Source: Mumia xiangluensis (GTDB lineage: Bacteria; Actinomycetota; Actinomycetes; Propionibacteriales; Nocardioidaceae). Taken from it: a stretch of DNA of 64,000 nt. Under the pieces are notes generated by a model. That model was given only the letters and a program-made list of their open reading frames with translations, was not told where the DNA came from and made no database searches. The stretch lies in contig NZ_WJYO01000006.1 in assembly GCF_010994095.1 (NCBI RefSeq), positions 1 to 64,000 on the forward strand. Reading direction: 5' to 3'. Below, one piece after another: positions 11,134-20,191 of the stretch (its first letter is position 1; each line of letters starts with the position of its first letter). The position numbers and the translations under genes are program-made.

Positions 11134-12252
11134 GTGTTGGTCGGCGTCCCGCGCGAGGTCAAGGTCCACGAGTACCGCGTGGCGATCACCCCGGCAGGCG
11201 TGCGCGAGCTCCGCGAGGCAGGCCACAGGGTGGTCGTCGAGACTGGCGCGGGTGCGGGTTCGTCGATCTCGGACGACGAGTTCGTCCGCGCAGGGGCCGA
11301 CATCCTGCCCGGGGCCGACGAGGTCTGGGCCGCGGCGGACCTTCTGCTGAAGGTCAAGGAACCGATCCCCGAGGAGTACGCACGCCTCCGGCGCGACCAG
11401 GTGCTCTTCACGTACCTCCACCTCGCCGCATCGCGCGAATGCACGGACGCGCTGGTCCGATCGGGAACGACCGCGATCGCGTACGAGACCGTCCAGACCG
11501 CTGACCGAGCGCTGCCCCTGCTCGCTCCGATGAGCGAGGTCGCCGGACGCCTCGCGTCGCAGGTCGGCGCGTACCACCTGCTCGCGCCCGAGGGTCGCGG
11601 CGTCCTGATGGGCGGCGTCCCCGGCGTGCACCCCGCCGACGTGGTCGTTCTCGGCGGGGGAGTGTCGGGCCGCAACGCTGCAGTGATCGCGCTCGGGATG
11701 GGCGCACGTGTCTCGCTCTTCGACATCAACATCGGACGGCTGCGCCAGCTCGACAACGAGTTCGGTGGGCGGCTGCAGACGGTGGCCTCGAACCGCTACC
11801 AGATCGAGGGCGCGGTGGCGCAGGCCGACCTCGTGATCGGCGCCGTCCTCGTCCCAGGCGCGAAGGCGCCTCACCTGGTCAGCCACGAGATGGTGGCGAC
11901 CATGCGACCGGGCAGCGTGCTCGTCGACATCGCGATCGACCAGGGCGGCTGCTTCGAGGACTCTCGCCCGACCACCCACGACGCCCCGACGTTCGTCGTC
12001 GAGCAGTCGGTGTTCTACTGCGTCGCCAACATGCCGGGTGCCGTGCCGCACACCTCGACGTACGCGCTGACGAACGTGACCCTCCCGTACGTCCTCGCGC
12101 TTGCGGAGCACGGGTGGGAGGAGGCGCTGCGGCGTGACCCGGCCCTCGCGGCTGGGCTCAACGTCCACGCGGGCGACGTCACCAACGAGGGCGTCGCCGA
12201 CGCGCACGGGCTGCCCTACGTCTCACCAGGCGAGGTCGTGGGGCTGACGTGA
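11134..12252 (+). CDS. ald: Alanine dehydrogenase
   Basis: Ald reversibly deaminates L-alanine to pyruvate with NAD. The protein has 372 residues, matching the mycobacterial enzyme. The N-terminus [21 protein letters not shown], the [15 protein letters not shown] segment, the NAD fold at [21 protein letters not shown] and the [16 protein letters not shown] region are all characteristic. GTG 11134 is chosen since the protein starts exactly at the family N-terminus and a TAGGAT box lies 7 nt upstream; no ribosome binding site is seen. Its stop overlaps xerD by 4 bases. Confidence 0.95.
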   Translation: MLVGVPREVKVHEYRVAITPAGVRELREAGHRVVVETGAGAGSSISDDEFVRAGADILPGADEVWAAADLLLKVKEPIPEEYARLRRDQVLFTYLHLAASRECTDALVRSGTTAIAYETVQTADRALPLLAPMSEVAGRLASQVGAYHLLAPEGRGVLMGGVPGVHPADVVVLGGGVSGRNAAVIALGMGARVSLFDINIGRLRQLDNEFGGRLQTVASNRYQIEGAVAQADLVIGAVLVPGAKAPHLVSHEMVATMRPGSVLVDIAIDQGGCFEDSRPTTHDAPTFVVEQSVFYCVANMPGAVPHTSTYALTNVTLPYVLALAEHGWEEALRRDPALAAGLNVHAGDVTNEGVADAHGLPYVSPGEVVGLT

Positions 12253-13187
12253 GCGCAGCGGGCCACGGCGCGGTCGGCCGGCTCGTCGAGGACTATCTCA
12301 GCCACCTCGGGGTCGAGCGCGGTCTGGCCGCGAACACGCTGACGTCGTACCGCAGGGATCTGCGCCGGTACGCGGCGTACCTCGACGCGCGAGGGATCGA
12401 GACGCTCGGCGACGTGACCGAGAGCGACGTCTCCGACTTCCTGGCCGCGTTGCGCGAGGGCGACGAGGACCATCCGCCCCTGAGCGCGCCCAGTGCGGCA
12501 CGGACCATCGTGTCGGCGCGGGGCCTGCACCGGTTCGCGTTGCGCGAGGGCGTCGTCGAGCACGACGTGTCCGCGGAGGTGAAGCCACCGACGCCGCCGC
12601 GACGTCTGCCGAAGGCGCTCGCGGTCGACCAGATCGAGGCCCTCCTCGACGCCGCGGGCTCGGCCGGCACGCCGCTCGCCGTACGGGACCGGGCGCTGCT
12701 CGAGGTGCTCTACGGGACCGGTGCCCGGATCTCCGAGGCGGTCGGTCTCGACGTCGACGACCTCGACCTCGAGACCGGTGAGGTGCTGCTGCGCGGCAAG
12801 GGCGGCAAGCAGCGGGTGGTGCCGGTCGGGCGCTACGCGCAGGAGGCGCTCCGCGCGTACCTCGACACCGTACGCCCCGCGCTGACGAGCGCTCGCACGA
12901 CCGGGGGAGCGGTGTTCCTGAACTCGCGTGGCGGCCGGCTGTCGCGGCAGAGCGCGTGGGCTGTGCTCGCGAAGGCGGCTGACCGTGCCGGGATCTCGGT
13001 GGACGTGTCGCCGCACACGCTCAGGCACTCGTACGCGACGCACCTCCTCGACGGCGGCGCCGACGTGCGTGTCGTCCAGGAGCTGCTCGGCCACGCGTCG
13101 GTGACCACGACCCAGGTCTACACGCTGGTGACGATCGACAAGCTCCGCGAGGTGTACGCCACTGCGCACCCCCGCGCCCTCGCGTGA
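12249..13187 (+). CDS. xerD: Site-specific tyrosine recombinase XerD
   Basis: XerD, acting with XerC, resolves chromosome dimers at dif. The protein has 312 residues. It has an N-terminal core-binding SAM-like domain ([23 protein letters not shown]) and a catalytic domain with the first arginine in [13 protein letters not shown], the [14 protein letters not shown] HxxR motif, the later histidine in [11 protein letters not shown] and the tyrosine in VYTLV. The GTG overlaps the ald stop. The position directly before parA-scpAB is the standard chromosomal one, so this is not a phage integrase. Confidence 0.93.
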   Translation: MSAAGHGAVGRLVEDYLSHLGVERGLAANTLTSYRRDLRRYAAYLDARGIETLGDVTESDVSDFLAALREGDEDHPPLSAPSAARTIVSARGLHRFALREGVVEHDVSAEVKPPTPPRRLPKALAVDQIEALLDAAGSAGTPLAVRDRALLEVLYGTGARISEAVGLDVDDLDLETGEVLLRGKGGKQRVVPVGRYAQEALRAYLDTVRPALTSARTTGGAVFLNSRGGRLSRQSAWAVLAKAADRAGISVDVSPHTLRHSYATHLLDGGADVRVVQELLGHASVTTTQVYTLVTIDKLREVYATAHPRALA

Positions 13188-13202
13188 GCCACCCGCCCCC
13201 TC

Positions 13203-13276
13203 CCGTCCCCGATTTGTGGGATTGCGCAAGGAATCAGGGCAACAATTCCTTGCGGAATCCCACAAATCGGGGACGG
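13203..13276 (+). repeat. Near-perfect 32-bp inverted repeat (hairpin) between xerD and parA
   Basis: Two 32-nt arms (13203-13234 and 13245-13276) are reverse complements with one mismatch and enclose a 10-nt loop, CAGGGCAACA. The arms begin CCGTCCCCGATTTGTGGG. Base composition of the inner arms (GATTTGTGGGATT) is more AT-rich than the surroundings. It could terminate the ald-xerD transcript, but it is much longer than a usual terminator and has no T-run. A dispersed palindromic repeat is the alternative. Confidence 0.85.
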
Positions 13277-13322
13277 AGGGGGACACTCCGCGCGGCGTCG
13301 AGGTGGAGACTTGTCGACTTGG

Positions 13323-13328
13323 TACAGT
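13323..13328 (+). promoter_or_regulatory. Possible -10 element of parA-scpAB
   Basis: TACAGT follows the TANNNT pattern 63 bases before the parA ATG. No convincing -35 is seen. The leader between it and parA carries imperfect direct repeats of GACAGCCCA...CACGG at 13332-13348 and 13349-13363, with a third partial copy at 13364. Confidence 0.35.
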
Positions 13329-13391
13329 CCAGACAGCCCAACGCACGGGACAGCCCAGCACGGGACAGCAGAGCAACCGGATCGAGAACGT

Positions 13392-14279
13392 ATGAACCAC
13401 CACAGCGATCTGCTCGGCGAACTCGGACCATCGGCCCGCGCCGAGATCGGCCCGACCGGACGCCCGATGCCGACCTTCCCTCCGGTCCGGCCTCCGAGCG
13501 GGGGACCCGCGTACGTCATCGCTCTCTGCAACCAGAAGGGCGGCGTCGGCAAGACGACCACCACGATCAACCTCGGCGCCGCGCTCGCCGAGGCCGGCCG
13601 CCGTGTGCTGCTCGTCGACTTCGACCCGCAGGCGTCGATGACCGTCGGTCTCGGTTTCCCGGCGCACGACCTCGACGCGACGGTCTACCACCTGCTCATG
13701 CACGACGACGTCGAGGTGTCGGACGTCCTCCTGAAGACGCGCACCGCGAACCTCCACCTGCTCCCGGCGAGCATCGACCTGTCCGGCGCCGAGATGCACC
13801 TCGTCCACGAGGTGGGGCGCGAGCAGACCCTCGCCCGGATGCTGCGGCCGGTGCTCAACGACTACGACGTGATCCTCATCGACTGCCAGCCGTCCCTCGG
13901 CCTGCTCGCGGTCAACGCCCTGACGGCGTGCGACGGGGTCCTGATCCCGCTCGAGTGCGAGTACTTCGCGCTCCGCGGCGTCGCCCTGCTCAAGGAGACC
14001 ATCGAGAAGGTCCGCCAGCGGACCAACTTCGACCTGGAGATCATCGGGCTGCTCGGCACCATGTACGACAGCCGCACGCTGCACAGCCGCGAGGTGCTCC
14101 AGACCCTCGTCGACGGGTGGGGCGACAAGGTCTTCCACACGGTGATCCGCCGTACGGTGAAGTTCTCCGACGCCACGGTGGCGGGGGAGCCGATCACCGA
14201 CTTCGCGCCCGACTCCAAGGGCGCCGACGCCTATCGCCAACTTGCTCGGGAGGTGCTCGTCCGGTGCCCCGGCGTGTGA
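13392..14279 (+). CDS. ParA/Soj family chromosome-partitioning ATPase
   Basis: A 295-residue deviant-Walker ATPase of the ParA/MinD superfamily. The deviant Walker A is KGGVGKTTTTINLGAAL (around residue 55), Walker A' is LLVDFDPQASMTVGLG, and Walker B is VILIDCQPSLGLL. It precedes a ribbon-helix-helix-like protein and scpA/scpB, an arrangement conserved in actinobacteria and distinct from the parAB pair near oriC. The ATG at 13392 lacks a strong ribosome binding site. A role with SMC-ScpAB in chromosome organisation is inferred from position. Confidence 0.9.
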   Translation: MNHHSDLLGELGPSARAEIGPTGRPMPTFPPVRPPSGGPAYVIALCNQKGGVGKTTTTINLGAALAEAGRRVLLVDFDPQASMTVGLGFPAHDLDATVYHLLMHDDVEVSDVLLKTRTANLHLLPASIDLSGAEMHLVHEVGREQTLARMLRPVLNDYDVILIDCQPSLGLLAVNALTACDGVLIPLECEYFALRGVALLKETIEKVRQRTNFDLEIIGLLGTMYDSRTLHSREVLQTLVDGWGDKVFHTVIRRTVKFSDATVAGEPITDFAPDSKGADAYRQLAREVLVRCPGV

Positions 14280-14599
14280 GACTGCCTGGCGCTGACGAGC
14301 TGTTCCGACCGACCACCCTCCCCGAAGCACCGGCCTCGGAGGCCGCGCCCCAGGAGAGCGGGGACGCCGCGCCAGAGGCCAAGCCCAGCGGTCGCGTCAA
14401 GCACGACAGCAAGGTCACCGTCTACATGACGTCCGACGAGCTCCTCGACCTCGAGCACGCCCGGCTCGAGCTGCGGCGCGACCTCGGCCAGAGCCTGGAC
14501 CGCGGCCGGCTGATCCGCGAGGCCGTCGCGATGGCGCTGGCCGAGTACGCCGAGAACGGCGCCGGTGGCGAGCTCGCACGACGTCTCGGAGCATCGTGA
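14264..14599 (+). CDS. Small ribbon-helix-helix-like protein between parA and scpA
   Basis: A 111-residue protein overlaps the end of parA and the start of scpA. The first 45 residues are acidic and proline-rich. The C-terminal part (KVTVYMTSDELLDLEHARLE, then SLDRGRLIREAVAMALAEY) looks like a beta strand and two helices, as in ribbon-helix-helix DNA-binding proteins. GTG 14264 is preferred because GGGAGG (14248-14253) lies about 10 bases upstream; GTG 14276 is an alternative. It may be the DNA-binding partner of the ParA-like ATPase, as ParG is for ParF in plasmids, but that is inference. Confidence 0.75.
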   Translation: MPRRVRLPGADELFRPTTLPEAPASEAAPQESGDAAPEAKPSGRVKHDSKVTVYMTSDELLDLEHARLELRRDLGQSLDRGRLIREAVAMALAEYAENGAGGELARRLGAS

Positions 14600-15474
14600 C
14601 GGAGCCGGTCACCGGCAGCGAGAGCAACGTCGAGGGTGGTTTCGTCGTCCACCTCGACGCGTACGAGGGCCCGTTCGACCTGCTCCTCCAGCTGATCGCG
14701 AAGCACAAGCTCGACATCACCGAGATCGCGCTGTCGAAGGTCACGGTCGAGTTCATCGCTCACCTCAAGGCGATGGGCCCGGAGGGTGACCTGGAGCAGA
14801 CCACGGAGTTCCTGCTCGTCGCGTCGACGCTGCTCGACCTCAAGGCCGCGCGGCTGCTGCCGCAGACCGACGTCGAGGACGAGGAGGACCTGGCGCTGCT
14901 CGAGGCACGCGACCTGCTGTTCGCGCGCCTCCTCCAGTACCGCGCGTTCAAGCTGGTCGCGGCGCGGATGAAGGAGCGCCTCGCGGACGAGTCCACCCGG
15001 TTCCCACGGGCGGTGGCGCTCGAGCCTCGCTTCGCGACGTTGCTGCCCGAGGTGCTGATCGCCGTCGGTCCCGAGGAGCTTGCGCTGCTCGCGGCGAAGG
15101 CGATGGAGCCCAAGGTGCCGCAGATCCTCTCGTTGACCCACCTCCACGCGCCGCAGGTGAGCGTGCGCGACCAGGCGGTGGTGGTGGTCGAGCGGTTGCG
15201 GCGGGGTTCGTCGATGACCTTCCGCTCGCTCGTCGCGGACGCGCCCGACACGTTGACGAAGGTCGCGCGCTTCCTGGCCCTGCTCGAGCTCTTCCGGGAG
15301 GGCGTGGTGGCGTTCGACCAGGCGGCCCCGCTCGCCGAGCTCACCATCCGGTGGACGGGTGGCGAGGACGAGGACGTGGAGGTCAGCGCCGAGTTCGACG
15401 AGGACCAGCTGGTGGGAGCGGACACGACGGACGACAGGCCCGACGAGACGGAGAGTGGCGATGAGCGACAGTGA
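14596..15474 (+). CDS. scpA: Segregation and condensation protein A (kleisin)
   Basis: ScpA is the kleisin subunit that bridges SMC heads in the bacterial condensin complex. The protein has 292 residues with the typical N-terminus (FVVHLDAYEGPFDLLLQLI, KHKLDITEIALSKVT), the conserved TEFLLVASTLLDLKAARLLP and a C-terminal winged-helix part (SSMTFRSLVADAPDTLTKVARFLALLELF). The GTG overlaps the preceding stop by 4 bases, and the 3' end overlaps scpB by 14 bases. Assignment is secure. Confidence 0.95.
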   Translation: MTEPVTGSESNVEGGFVVHLDAYEGPFDLLLQLIAKHKLDITEIALSKVTVEFIAHLKAMGPEGDLEQTTEFLLVASTLLDLKAARLLPQTDVEDEEDLALLEARDLLFARLLQYRAFKLVAARMKERLADESTRFPRAVALEPRFATLLPEVLIAVGPEELALLAAKAMEPKVPQILSLTHLHAPQVSVRDQAVVVVERLRRGSSMTFRSLVADAPDTLTKVARFLALLELFREGVVAFDQAAPLAELTIRWTGGEDEDVEVSAEFDEDQLVGADTTDDRPDETESGDERQ

Positions 15475-16210
15475 CCTGACGGGCGATGCACCCGAGACGA
15501 CGACGGACCCGTCGGCGGACGCAGAGGTGTCGTACCCCCTCCGTCCGGCGCTCGAGGCGATCCTGATGGTCGCCGACCAGCCGTTGGACCACCTGCTCCT
15601 CGCCTCCGCCGTGGCGCACCCGCCGGCGCAGGTCGAGATCGCGCTCGTCGAGCTCGCCCGGTCGTACGACGACGAGGACCGCGGGTTCGAGCTGCGTCAG
15701 GTCGCCGGCGGCTGGCGCTTCTACACACGGTCGGAGTACGCCGGGGCCGTCGAGCGCTTCGTGCTGGAAGGCCAGCAGGCGCGTCTGACCCAGGCCGCGC
15801 TGGAGACGATGGCGGTCGTCGCGTACCGGCAGCCGGTGTCCCGCGCGCGCGTGTCGGCGATCCGCGGCGTCAACGTCGACGGCGTCATGCGCACCCTCGT
15901 GACCCGCGGGCTCGTCGCCGAGGCGGGCACGGACGTGGAGACCGGGGCCGTCCTGTACGCGACCACGCCGTACTTCCTGGAGCGCATGGGGCTGTCGAGC
16001 CTCGACGACCTGCCGGATCTTGCCCCGTTCCTCCCGGACATGGACGACGTGGACGATCCTGAGGTGGTGGCGGCGCCGGAGCCGGCAGCGCCCGAGCCGT
16101 CCGAGCCGTCCGAGCCGGCGTCGGCCGACGACGTACAGGCGGCCGACCCCACGGCCGACCCCACGGCCGATGCCCCGGCAGACCGAGCACCCGACGAGGA
16201 GCAGGCATGA
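15461..16210 (+). CDS. scpB: Segregation and condensation protein B
   Basis: ScpB dimers bind ScpA and complete the SMC condensin complex. The protein has 249 residues. Paired winged-helix domains are seen through PLRPALEAILMVADQPL, FELRQVAGGWRFYTR, LTQAALETMAVVAYRQPVSRA and IRGVNVDGVMRTLVTRGLV. The ATG lies inside the 3' end of scpA (14-base overlap). A low-complexity acidic tail of about 55 residues includes the repeat PTADPTADAPAD; such tails vary between relatives. It overlaps rluB by 4 bases. Confidence 0.94.
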   Translation: MSDSDLTGDAPETTTDPSADAEVSYPLRPALEAILMVADQPLDHLLLASAVAHPPAQVEIALVELARSYDDEDRGFELRQVAGGWRFYTRSEYAGAVERFVLEGQQARLTQAALETMAVVAYRQPVSRARVSAIRGVNVDGVMRTLVTRGLVAEAGTDVETGAVLYATTPYFLERMGLSSLDDLPDLAPFLPDMDDVDDPEVVAAPEPAAPEPSEPSEPASADDVQAADPTADPTADAPADRAPDEEQA

Positions 16211-16944
16211 GCGACCACCCCGACGGCATCCGTCTTCAGAAGGTGCTCGCCCAGGCAGGGCTCGGCTCGCGGCGAGCGTGCGAGGACCTGATGGAGCGCG
16301 GGCGCGTCACCGTCGACGGCGAGGTGGTGACGCAGATGGGTCTGCGCGTGCACCCGGAGACCGCCGTCATCCACGTGGACGGCAAGCGCATCCCGCCCGC
16401 CTCGGACCACGCGTACCTGGTCCTCAACAAGCCGCGCGGCGTCGTCTCCTCGATGAGCGACGAGCGGGGGAGGCGCGACCTCACCGAGTACGTCGCCGGT
16501 CGACCCGAGCGGCTCTTCCACGTCGGCCGCCTCGACACCGACACCAGCGGACTGCTGCTGCTCACCAACGACGGGGAGTTCGCCAACCGGATGGCGCACC
16601 CGTCGTTCGAGATCACCAAGACGTACGTCGCCGAGGTGGAGGGCACGGTCTCCCGTGGCCTCGGCCGCCAGCTGCGCGACGGCATCGAGCTCGACGACGG
16701 ACCGGTGTCGGTCGACCGCTTCGCCGTCAAGCAGACCTCGGACGACCGGAGCATCGTCGAGCTCGACATCCACCTCGGCCGCAACCGCATCGTGCGCCGG
16801 ATGCTGGACGCCGTCGGCCACCCCGTCGTACGCCTCACCAGGACCGCGTTCGGCGGCGTCCACCTCGGCGGGATGAAGCCCGGCGAGCTGCGTGAGCTCA
16901 CGTCCGCCGAGCTCGGGGTGCTGTTGGATAGCGTGAAGCTGTGA
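16207..16944 (+). CDS. rluB: rRNA pseudouridine synthase (RluB/RsuA family)
   Basis: A 245-residue pseudouridine synthase acting on rRNA, probably 23S. An S4 domain (IRLQKVLAQAGLGSRRACEDL, residues 5-60) is followed by the catalytic domain with the aspartate in HVGRLDTDTSGLLLLTNDGE and the C-terminal RKxxRR-like segment GRNRIVRRMLDAVGHPV. The ATG overlaps the scpB stop (ATGA). Its position after scpB is standard in Gram-positive bacteria. RluB rather than RsuA is favoured by context. Confidence 0.92.
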   Translation: MSDHPDGIRLQKVLAQAGLGSRRACEDLMERGRVTVDGEVVTQMGLRVHPETAVIHVDGKRIPPASDHAYLVLNKPRGVVSSMSDERGRRDLTEYVAGRPERLFHVGRLDTDTSGLLLLTNDGEFANRMAHPSFEITKTYVAEVEGTVSRGLGRQLRDGIELDDGPVSVDRFAVKQTSDDRSIVELDIHLGRNRIVRRMLDAVGHPVVRLTRTAFGGVHLGGMKPGELRELTSAELGVLLDSVKL

Positions 16945-18023
16945 GCACCACCCCCCGGCCCACGGCGATCCCCGGCCCCGTCCTCGTGATCGGGTGCGGG
17001 CTCGTCGGCACGTCCGTGGCGCTCGCCCTCACCCGGGCCGGCGCCACCGTCCACCTGCGCGACGTCCTCCCGCAGAACGCGCGTACGGCGGAGATGCTCG
17101 GCGCAGGCACGCTCGCGACACCGGCGACGGTCGCCCTGGCAGTCGTCGCCGTGCCGCCCGACTACGTCGCGGAGGTGGTCGCGGACACGCTGGACGAGTG
17201 GCCGGACGCGGTCGTGACGGACGTGGCCAGCGTGAAGCACCCGCCGCTGCAGGCCCTGTCCGACGCCGGGACGCCCGGGCTCGAGCGGTACGTCGGCAGC
17301 CACCCGATGGCGGGCAGCGAACGCTCGGGCCCGACCGCTGCGTCCGAGACGCTGTTCGAGGGCCGCGCGTGGGCCGTCACGCCGCACGCGACGGCATCGC
17401 CGGAGGCCGTCGAGCTCGTCCGCGAGCTCGGGCGTACGACCGGGGCGACGCTGGTCGAGATGCCGACGGACGAGCACGACTTCGCCGTCGCGCGGGTCTC
17501 GCACCTGCCGCAGGTGATGTCCGTCCTGACCGCGGCACGCCTGCACGGCGGGCCCGCCGACCACCTCGCCCTCGCCGGGCAGGGGCTTCGGGACGTGACC
17601 CGCATCGCGGCCAGCGACCCCGGGCTGTGGCGCCAGATCCTGCACGCGAACCGCCTCCCGCTCGTCGAGCTCCTGAGGGACGTCCGTGACGACCTCGACG
17701 AGCTCCTCGACGGCATCGAGCGCACCCATGTCATCGAGGAGGTCCTCGATCGCGGGGTGTCCGGAACCCGCCTGATCCCGGGCAAGCACGGCGAGGAAGC
17801 CGCCCCGCAGCTGGCCGTCGTCTTCGTCCAGGTGCCCGACCGACCGGGTGAGCTGGGCCGCCTTTTCCGCGATACGGGAGAATCGGGTGTGAACATCGAA
17901 GATCTGCGTATCGATCACGACCTCGGCCGCCCTGTCGGCATCGCCGAGATCGCCGTACGCCCCGAGCGCGCCGAGGACCTCACCTCCGCGCTCACCGAAC
18001 GCGGCTGGACCACCTACGTGTGA
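16941..18023 (+). CDS. tyrA: Prephenate dehydrogenase
   Basis: TyrA converts prephenate to 4-hydroxyphenylpyruvate in tyrosine synthesis. The protein has 360 residues. An N-terminal NAD fold (VLVIGCGLVGTSVALALTRAG) leads into the catalytic region with DVASVKHPPL and GSHPMAGSERSGP, whose histidine is conserved. The last 80 residues form an ACT-like domain (LAVVFVQVPDRPGELGRLF onward), suggesting feedback control by tyrosine. It is coupled to rluB and cmk by short overlaps. Confidence 0.93.
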   Translation: MSTTPRPTAIPGPVLVIGCGLVGTSVALALTRAGATVHLRDVLPQNARTAEMLGAGTLATPATVALAVVAVPPDYVAEVVADTLDEWPDAVVTDVASVKHPPLQALSDAGTPGLERYVGSHPMAGSERSGPTAASETLFEGRAWAVTPHATASPEAVELVRELGRTTGATLVEMPTDEHDFAVARVSHLPQVMSVLTAARLHGGPADHLALAGQGLRDVTRIAASDPGLWRQILHANRLPLVELLRDVRDDLDELLDGIERTHVIEEVLDRGVSGTRLIPGKHGEEAAPQLAVVFVQVPDRPGELGRLFRDTGESGVNIEDLRIDHDLGRPVGIAEIAVRPERAEDLTSALTERGWTTYV

Positions 18024-18769
18024 GAACGCCGCCCAGTGAAGAAGGTTCCAGCTCTGTGAGAAAGGTCGGCTCCGTGCCTCCTGTCGTCATCGCCCTCGAC
18101 GGCCCGTCAGGGTCCGGCAAGTCGAGCACGGCCCGTGGTGTCGCGAGCCGCCTCGGTCTCGCGTACCTCGACACCGGGGCGATGTACCGCGCCATGACCT
18201 GGGCCGTCCTGGAGCGCGGTGTGGACGTCGAGGATGCCGACGCCGTCGCTGCGGCTGCTGCCGAGGTCGTCATCGAGTCTGGTACGGACCCGCAGGCCCC
18301 GACGATCACCGCCGACGGCGTCGACGTCGCCGGACCGATCCGCGAGCAGGCCGTCACCGACGCCGTCAGCCAGGTCAGCCGCGTCCCAGCAGTGCGCGAG
18401 CGCCTCGTCGCGCTCCAACGGCTCACCATCGCCGAGCACGCGGACGGGATCGTCCTCGAGGGGCGTGACATCGGCACCGTCGTCGCGCCGGACGCTCCCC
18501 TGAAGCTCTACCTCGTCGCCGACACCGCCGCCCGCGCTGCCCGCCGAGCGGCTGAGCAGGGGCAGGACGAGGCCGCCCACGTCGAGGCGACCGCAGCCTC
18601 GCTGCAGCGTCGCGACGCGATCGACTCGTCCCGTACGACGTCCCCGCTCGCCAAGGCCGACGACGCGGTCGAGCTCGACACCACCCACCTCACGCTCGAC
18701 GAGGTGGTCGACGAGGTCGTACGCCTCGCCGTCAAGGCCGTACCCGATCTCGGAGGACCCGCATCATGA
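18020..18769 (+). CDS. cmk: Cytidylate kinase
   Basis: Cmk phosphorylates CMP/dCMP with ATP. The P-loop is [17 protein letters not shown] and the CMP-binding region [14 protein letters not shown] and [20 protein letters not shown] is complete. GTG 18020 overlaps the tyrA stop and gives 249 residues. GTG 18056 with AAGG about 10 bases upstream, or GTG 18074, would give a protein beginning nearer the family N-terminus and may be the true start. It is followed by der, overlapping by 4 bases. Confidence 0.93.
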   Translation: MRTPPSEEGSSSVRKVGSVPPVVIALDGPSGSGKSSTARGVASRLGLAYLDTGAMYRAMTWAVLERGVDVEDADAVAAAAAEVVIESGTDPQAPTITADGVDVAGPIREQAVTDAVSQVSRVPAVRERLVALQRLTIAEHADGIVLEGRDIGTVVAPDAPLKLYLVADTAARAARRAAEQGQDEAAHVEATAASLQRRDAIDSSRTTSPLAKADDAVELDTTHLTLDEVVDEVVRLAVKAVPDLGGPAS

Positions 18770-20115
18770 CCGAACCCGTCACCGAGCCCGGCAGCGTACG
18801 CCTGCCCGTCCTCGCCGTCGTCGGACGACCCAACGTCGGCAAGTCCACCCTCGTCAACCGCATCCTCGGACGCCGCGAGGCCGTCGTGCAGGACGTGCCC
18901 GGCGTGACTCGCGACCGTGTGTCGTACGAGGCGGAGTGGAACGGACGCGAGTTCACCGTCGTCGACACCGGCGGCTGGGATCCCGACGCGAAGGGCCTGG
19001 CCGAGCGGATCGCCGCGCAGGCCGAGGTCGCCGTCGCCGCCGCGGACGCCGTGCTGTTCGTCGTCGACGCGACGGTGGGCATCACCGACGCCGACGAGGA
19101 GGTCGTGAAGGTCCTGCGACGCTCGGGCAACCCGGTCGTCCTGGTCGCGAACAAGGTCGACGACGAGCGCGGCGAGCTCGAGGCCGCGTCGCTGTGGAAC
19201 CTCGGACTCGGGGAGCCGTTCCCGGTGTCGGCGCTGCACGGCCGCGGAGCCGGCGACCTGCTCGACATCATTCTCGACGTGCTCCCCGAGGCCCCGCTCG
19301 AGACCGACGAGGAGGACGAGGGGCCGCACCGCATCGCTCTGGTCGGCAAGCCCAACGCCGGCAAGTCGAGCCTGCTCAACAAGCTCGCCGGAGCGGAGCG
19401 TGTCGTCGTGGACAGCGTCGCCGGCACGACCGTGGATCCTGTCGACGAGCTCGTCGAGTTCGGCGGTGACGTCTGGCGGTTCATCGACACCGCGGGGATC
19501 CGTCGACGGGTGAAGGAGGCGTCCGGGCACGAGTACTACGCGAGCCTTCGTACGGCTGCCGCCATCGAGCGTGCCGAGGTCGCGGTCGTCGTCCTCGACT
19601 CCAGCGAGTCGATCTCGGAGCAGGACCTGCGGATCATCCGCCAGGTCGAGGAGGCCGGCCGCGCGCTGGTCATCGCGTTCAACAAGTGGGACCTCGTCGA
19701 CGACGAGCGCCGCTACTACCTCGACCGCGAGATCACCCGCGAGCTCGTCCAGGTGCAGTGGGCTCCGCGGGTCAACATCACCGCGCTCACGGGCTGGCAC
19801 GTCGACCGGATCGTCCGCGCGCTCAACACCGCCCTCGACGGCTGGTACACGCGGGTCCCGACCGGGCTCCTCAACTCCTTCCTCGGCCGGCTCGTCGCCG
19901 AGCACCCGCACCCGGTGCGCAGCGGCAAGCAGCCGAAGATCATGTTCGGGACGCAGGCCAGCGTCGCTCCGCCGACGTTCGTGCTGTTCACGTCGGGCAA
20001 GCTCGAGGACCAGTACCTGCGGTTCGTCGAGCGCCGCCTGCGCGAGGAGTTCGGCTTCGAGGGCTCGCCGATCCACCTGACGCAGCGCGTGCGCGAGAAG
20101 CGCAAGCGCCGCTGA
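18766..20115 (+). CDS. der: Ribosome biogenesis GTPase Der (EngA)
   Basis: Der is a double-GTPase required for 50S ribosome maturation. The protein has 449 residues with two G domains: [15 protein letters not shown] ... DTGGW ... NKVD and [16 protein letters not shown] ... DTAGI ... NKWD. A KH-like C-terminal domain follows ([27 protein letters not shown]). It ends the long plus-strand housekeeping chain, and a strong hairpin follows 10 bases later. Confidence 0.96.
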   Translation: MTEPVTEPGSVRLPVLAVVGRPNVGKSTLVNRILGRREAVVQDVPGVTRDRVSYEAEWNGREFTVVDTGGWDPDAKGLAERIAAQAEVAVAAADAVLFVVDATVGITDADEEVVKVLRRSGNPVVLVANKVDDERGELEAASLWNLGLGEPFPVSALHGRGAGDLLDIILDVLPEAPLETDEEDEGPHRIALVGKPNAGKSSLLNKLAGAERVVVDSVAGTTVDPVDELVEFGGDVWRFIDTAGIRRRVKEASGHEYYASLRTAAAIERAEVAVVVLDSSESISEQDLRIIRQVEEAGRALVIAFNKWDLVDDERRYYLDREITRELVQVQWAPRVNITALTGWHVDRIVRALNTALDGWYTRVPTGLLNSFLGRLVAEHPHPVRSGKQPKIMFGTQASVAPPTFVLFTSGKLEDQYLRFVERRLREEFGFEGSPIHLTQRVREKRKRR

Positions 20116-20125
20116 CGCCGTACGC

Positions 20126-20179
20126 ACGACGGACTCGACATTCCCGCTGCGCGAGCAGCAGGAATGTCGAGTCCGTCGT
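20126..20179 (+). terminator. Bidirectional terminator between der and the glycosidase gene
   Basis: A perfect 19-bp stem (ACGACGGACTCGACATTCC with its complement at 20161-20179) continues after one mismatch into 5 more pairs closed by a GCGA (GNRA) tetraloop at 20151-20154. It lies between convergent genes and ends with a short T-containing stretch on each side. It can serve both transcripts. Confidence 0.85.
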
Positions 20180-20191
20180 CGTTCGGTGACG

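Noticed and set aside
12249-13187. Tyrosine recombinase as a sign of an integrated element
   Set aside because: It sits in the standard xerD position before parA-scpAB with typical base composition, and there are no attachment repeats or phage genes.
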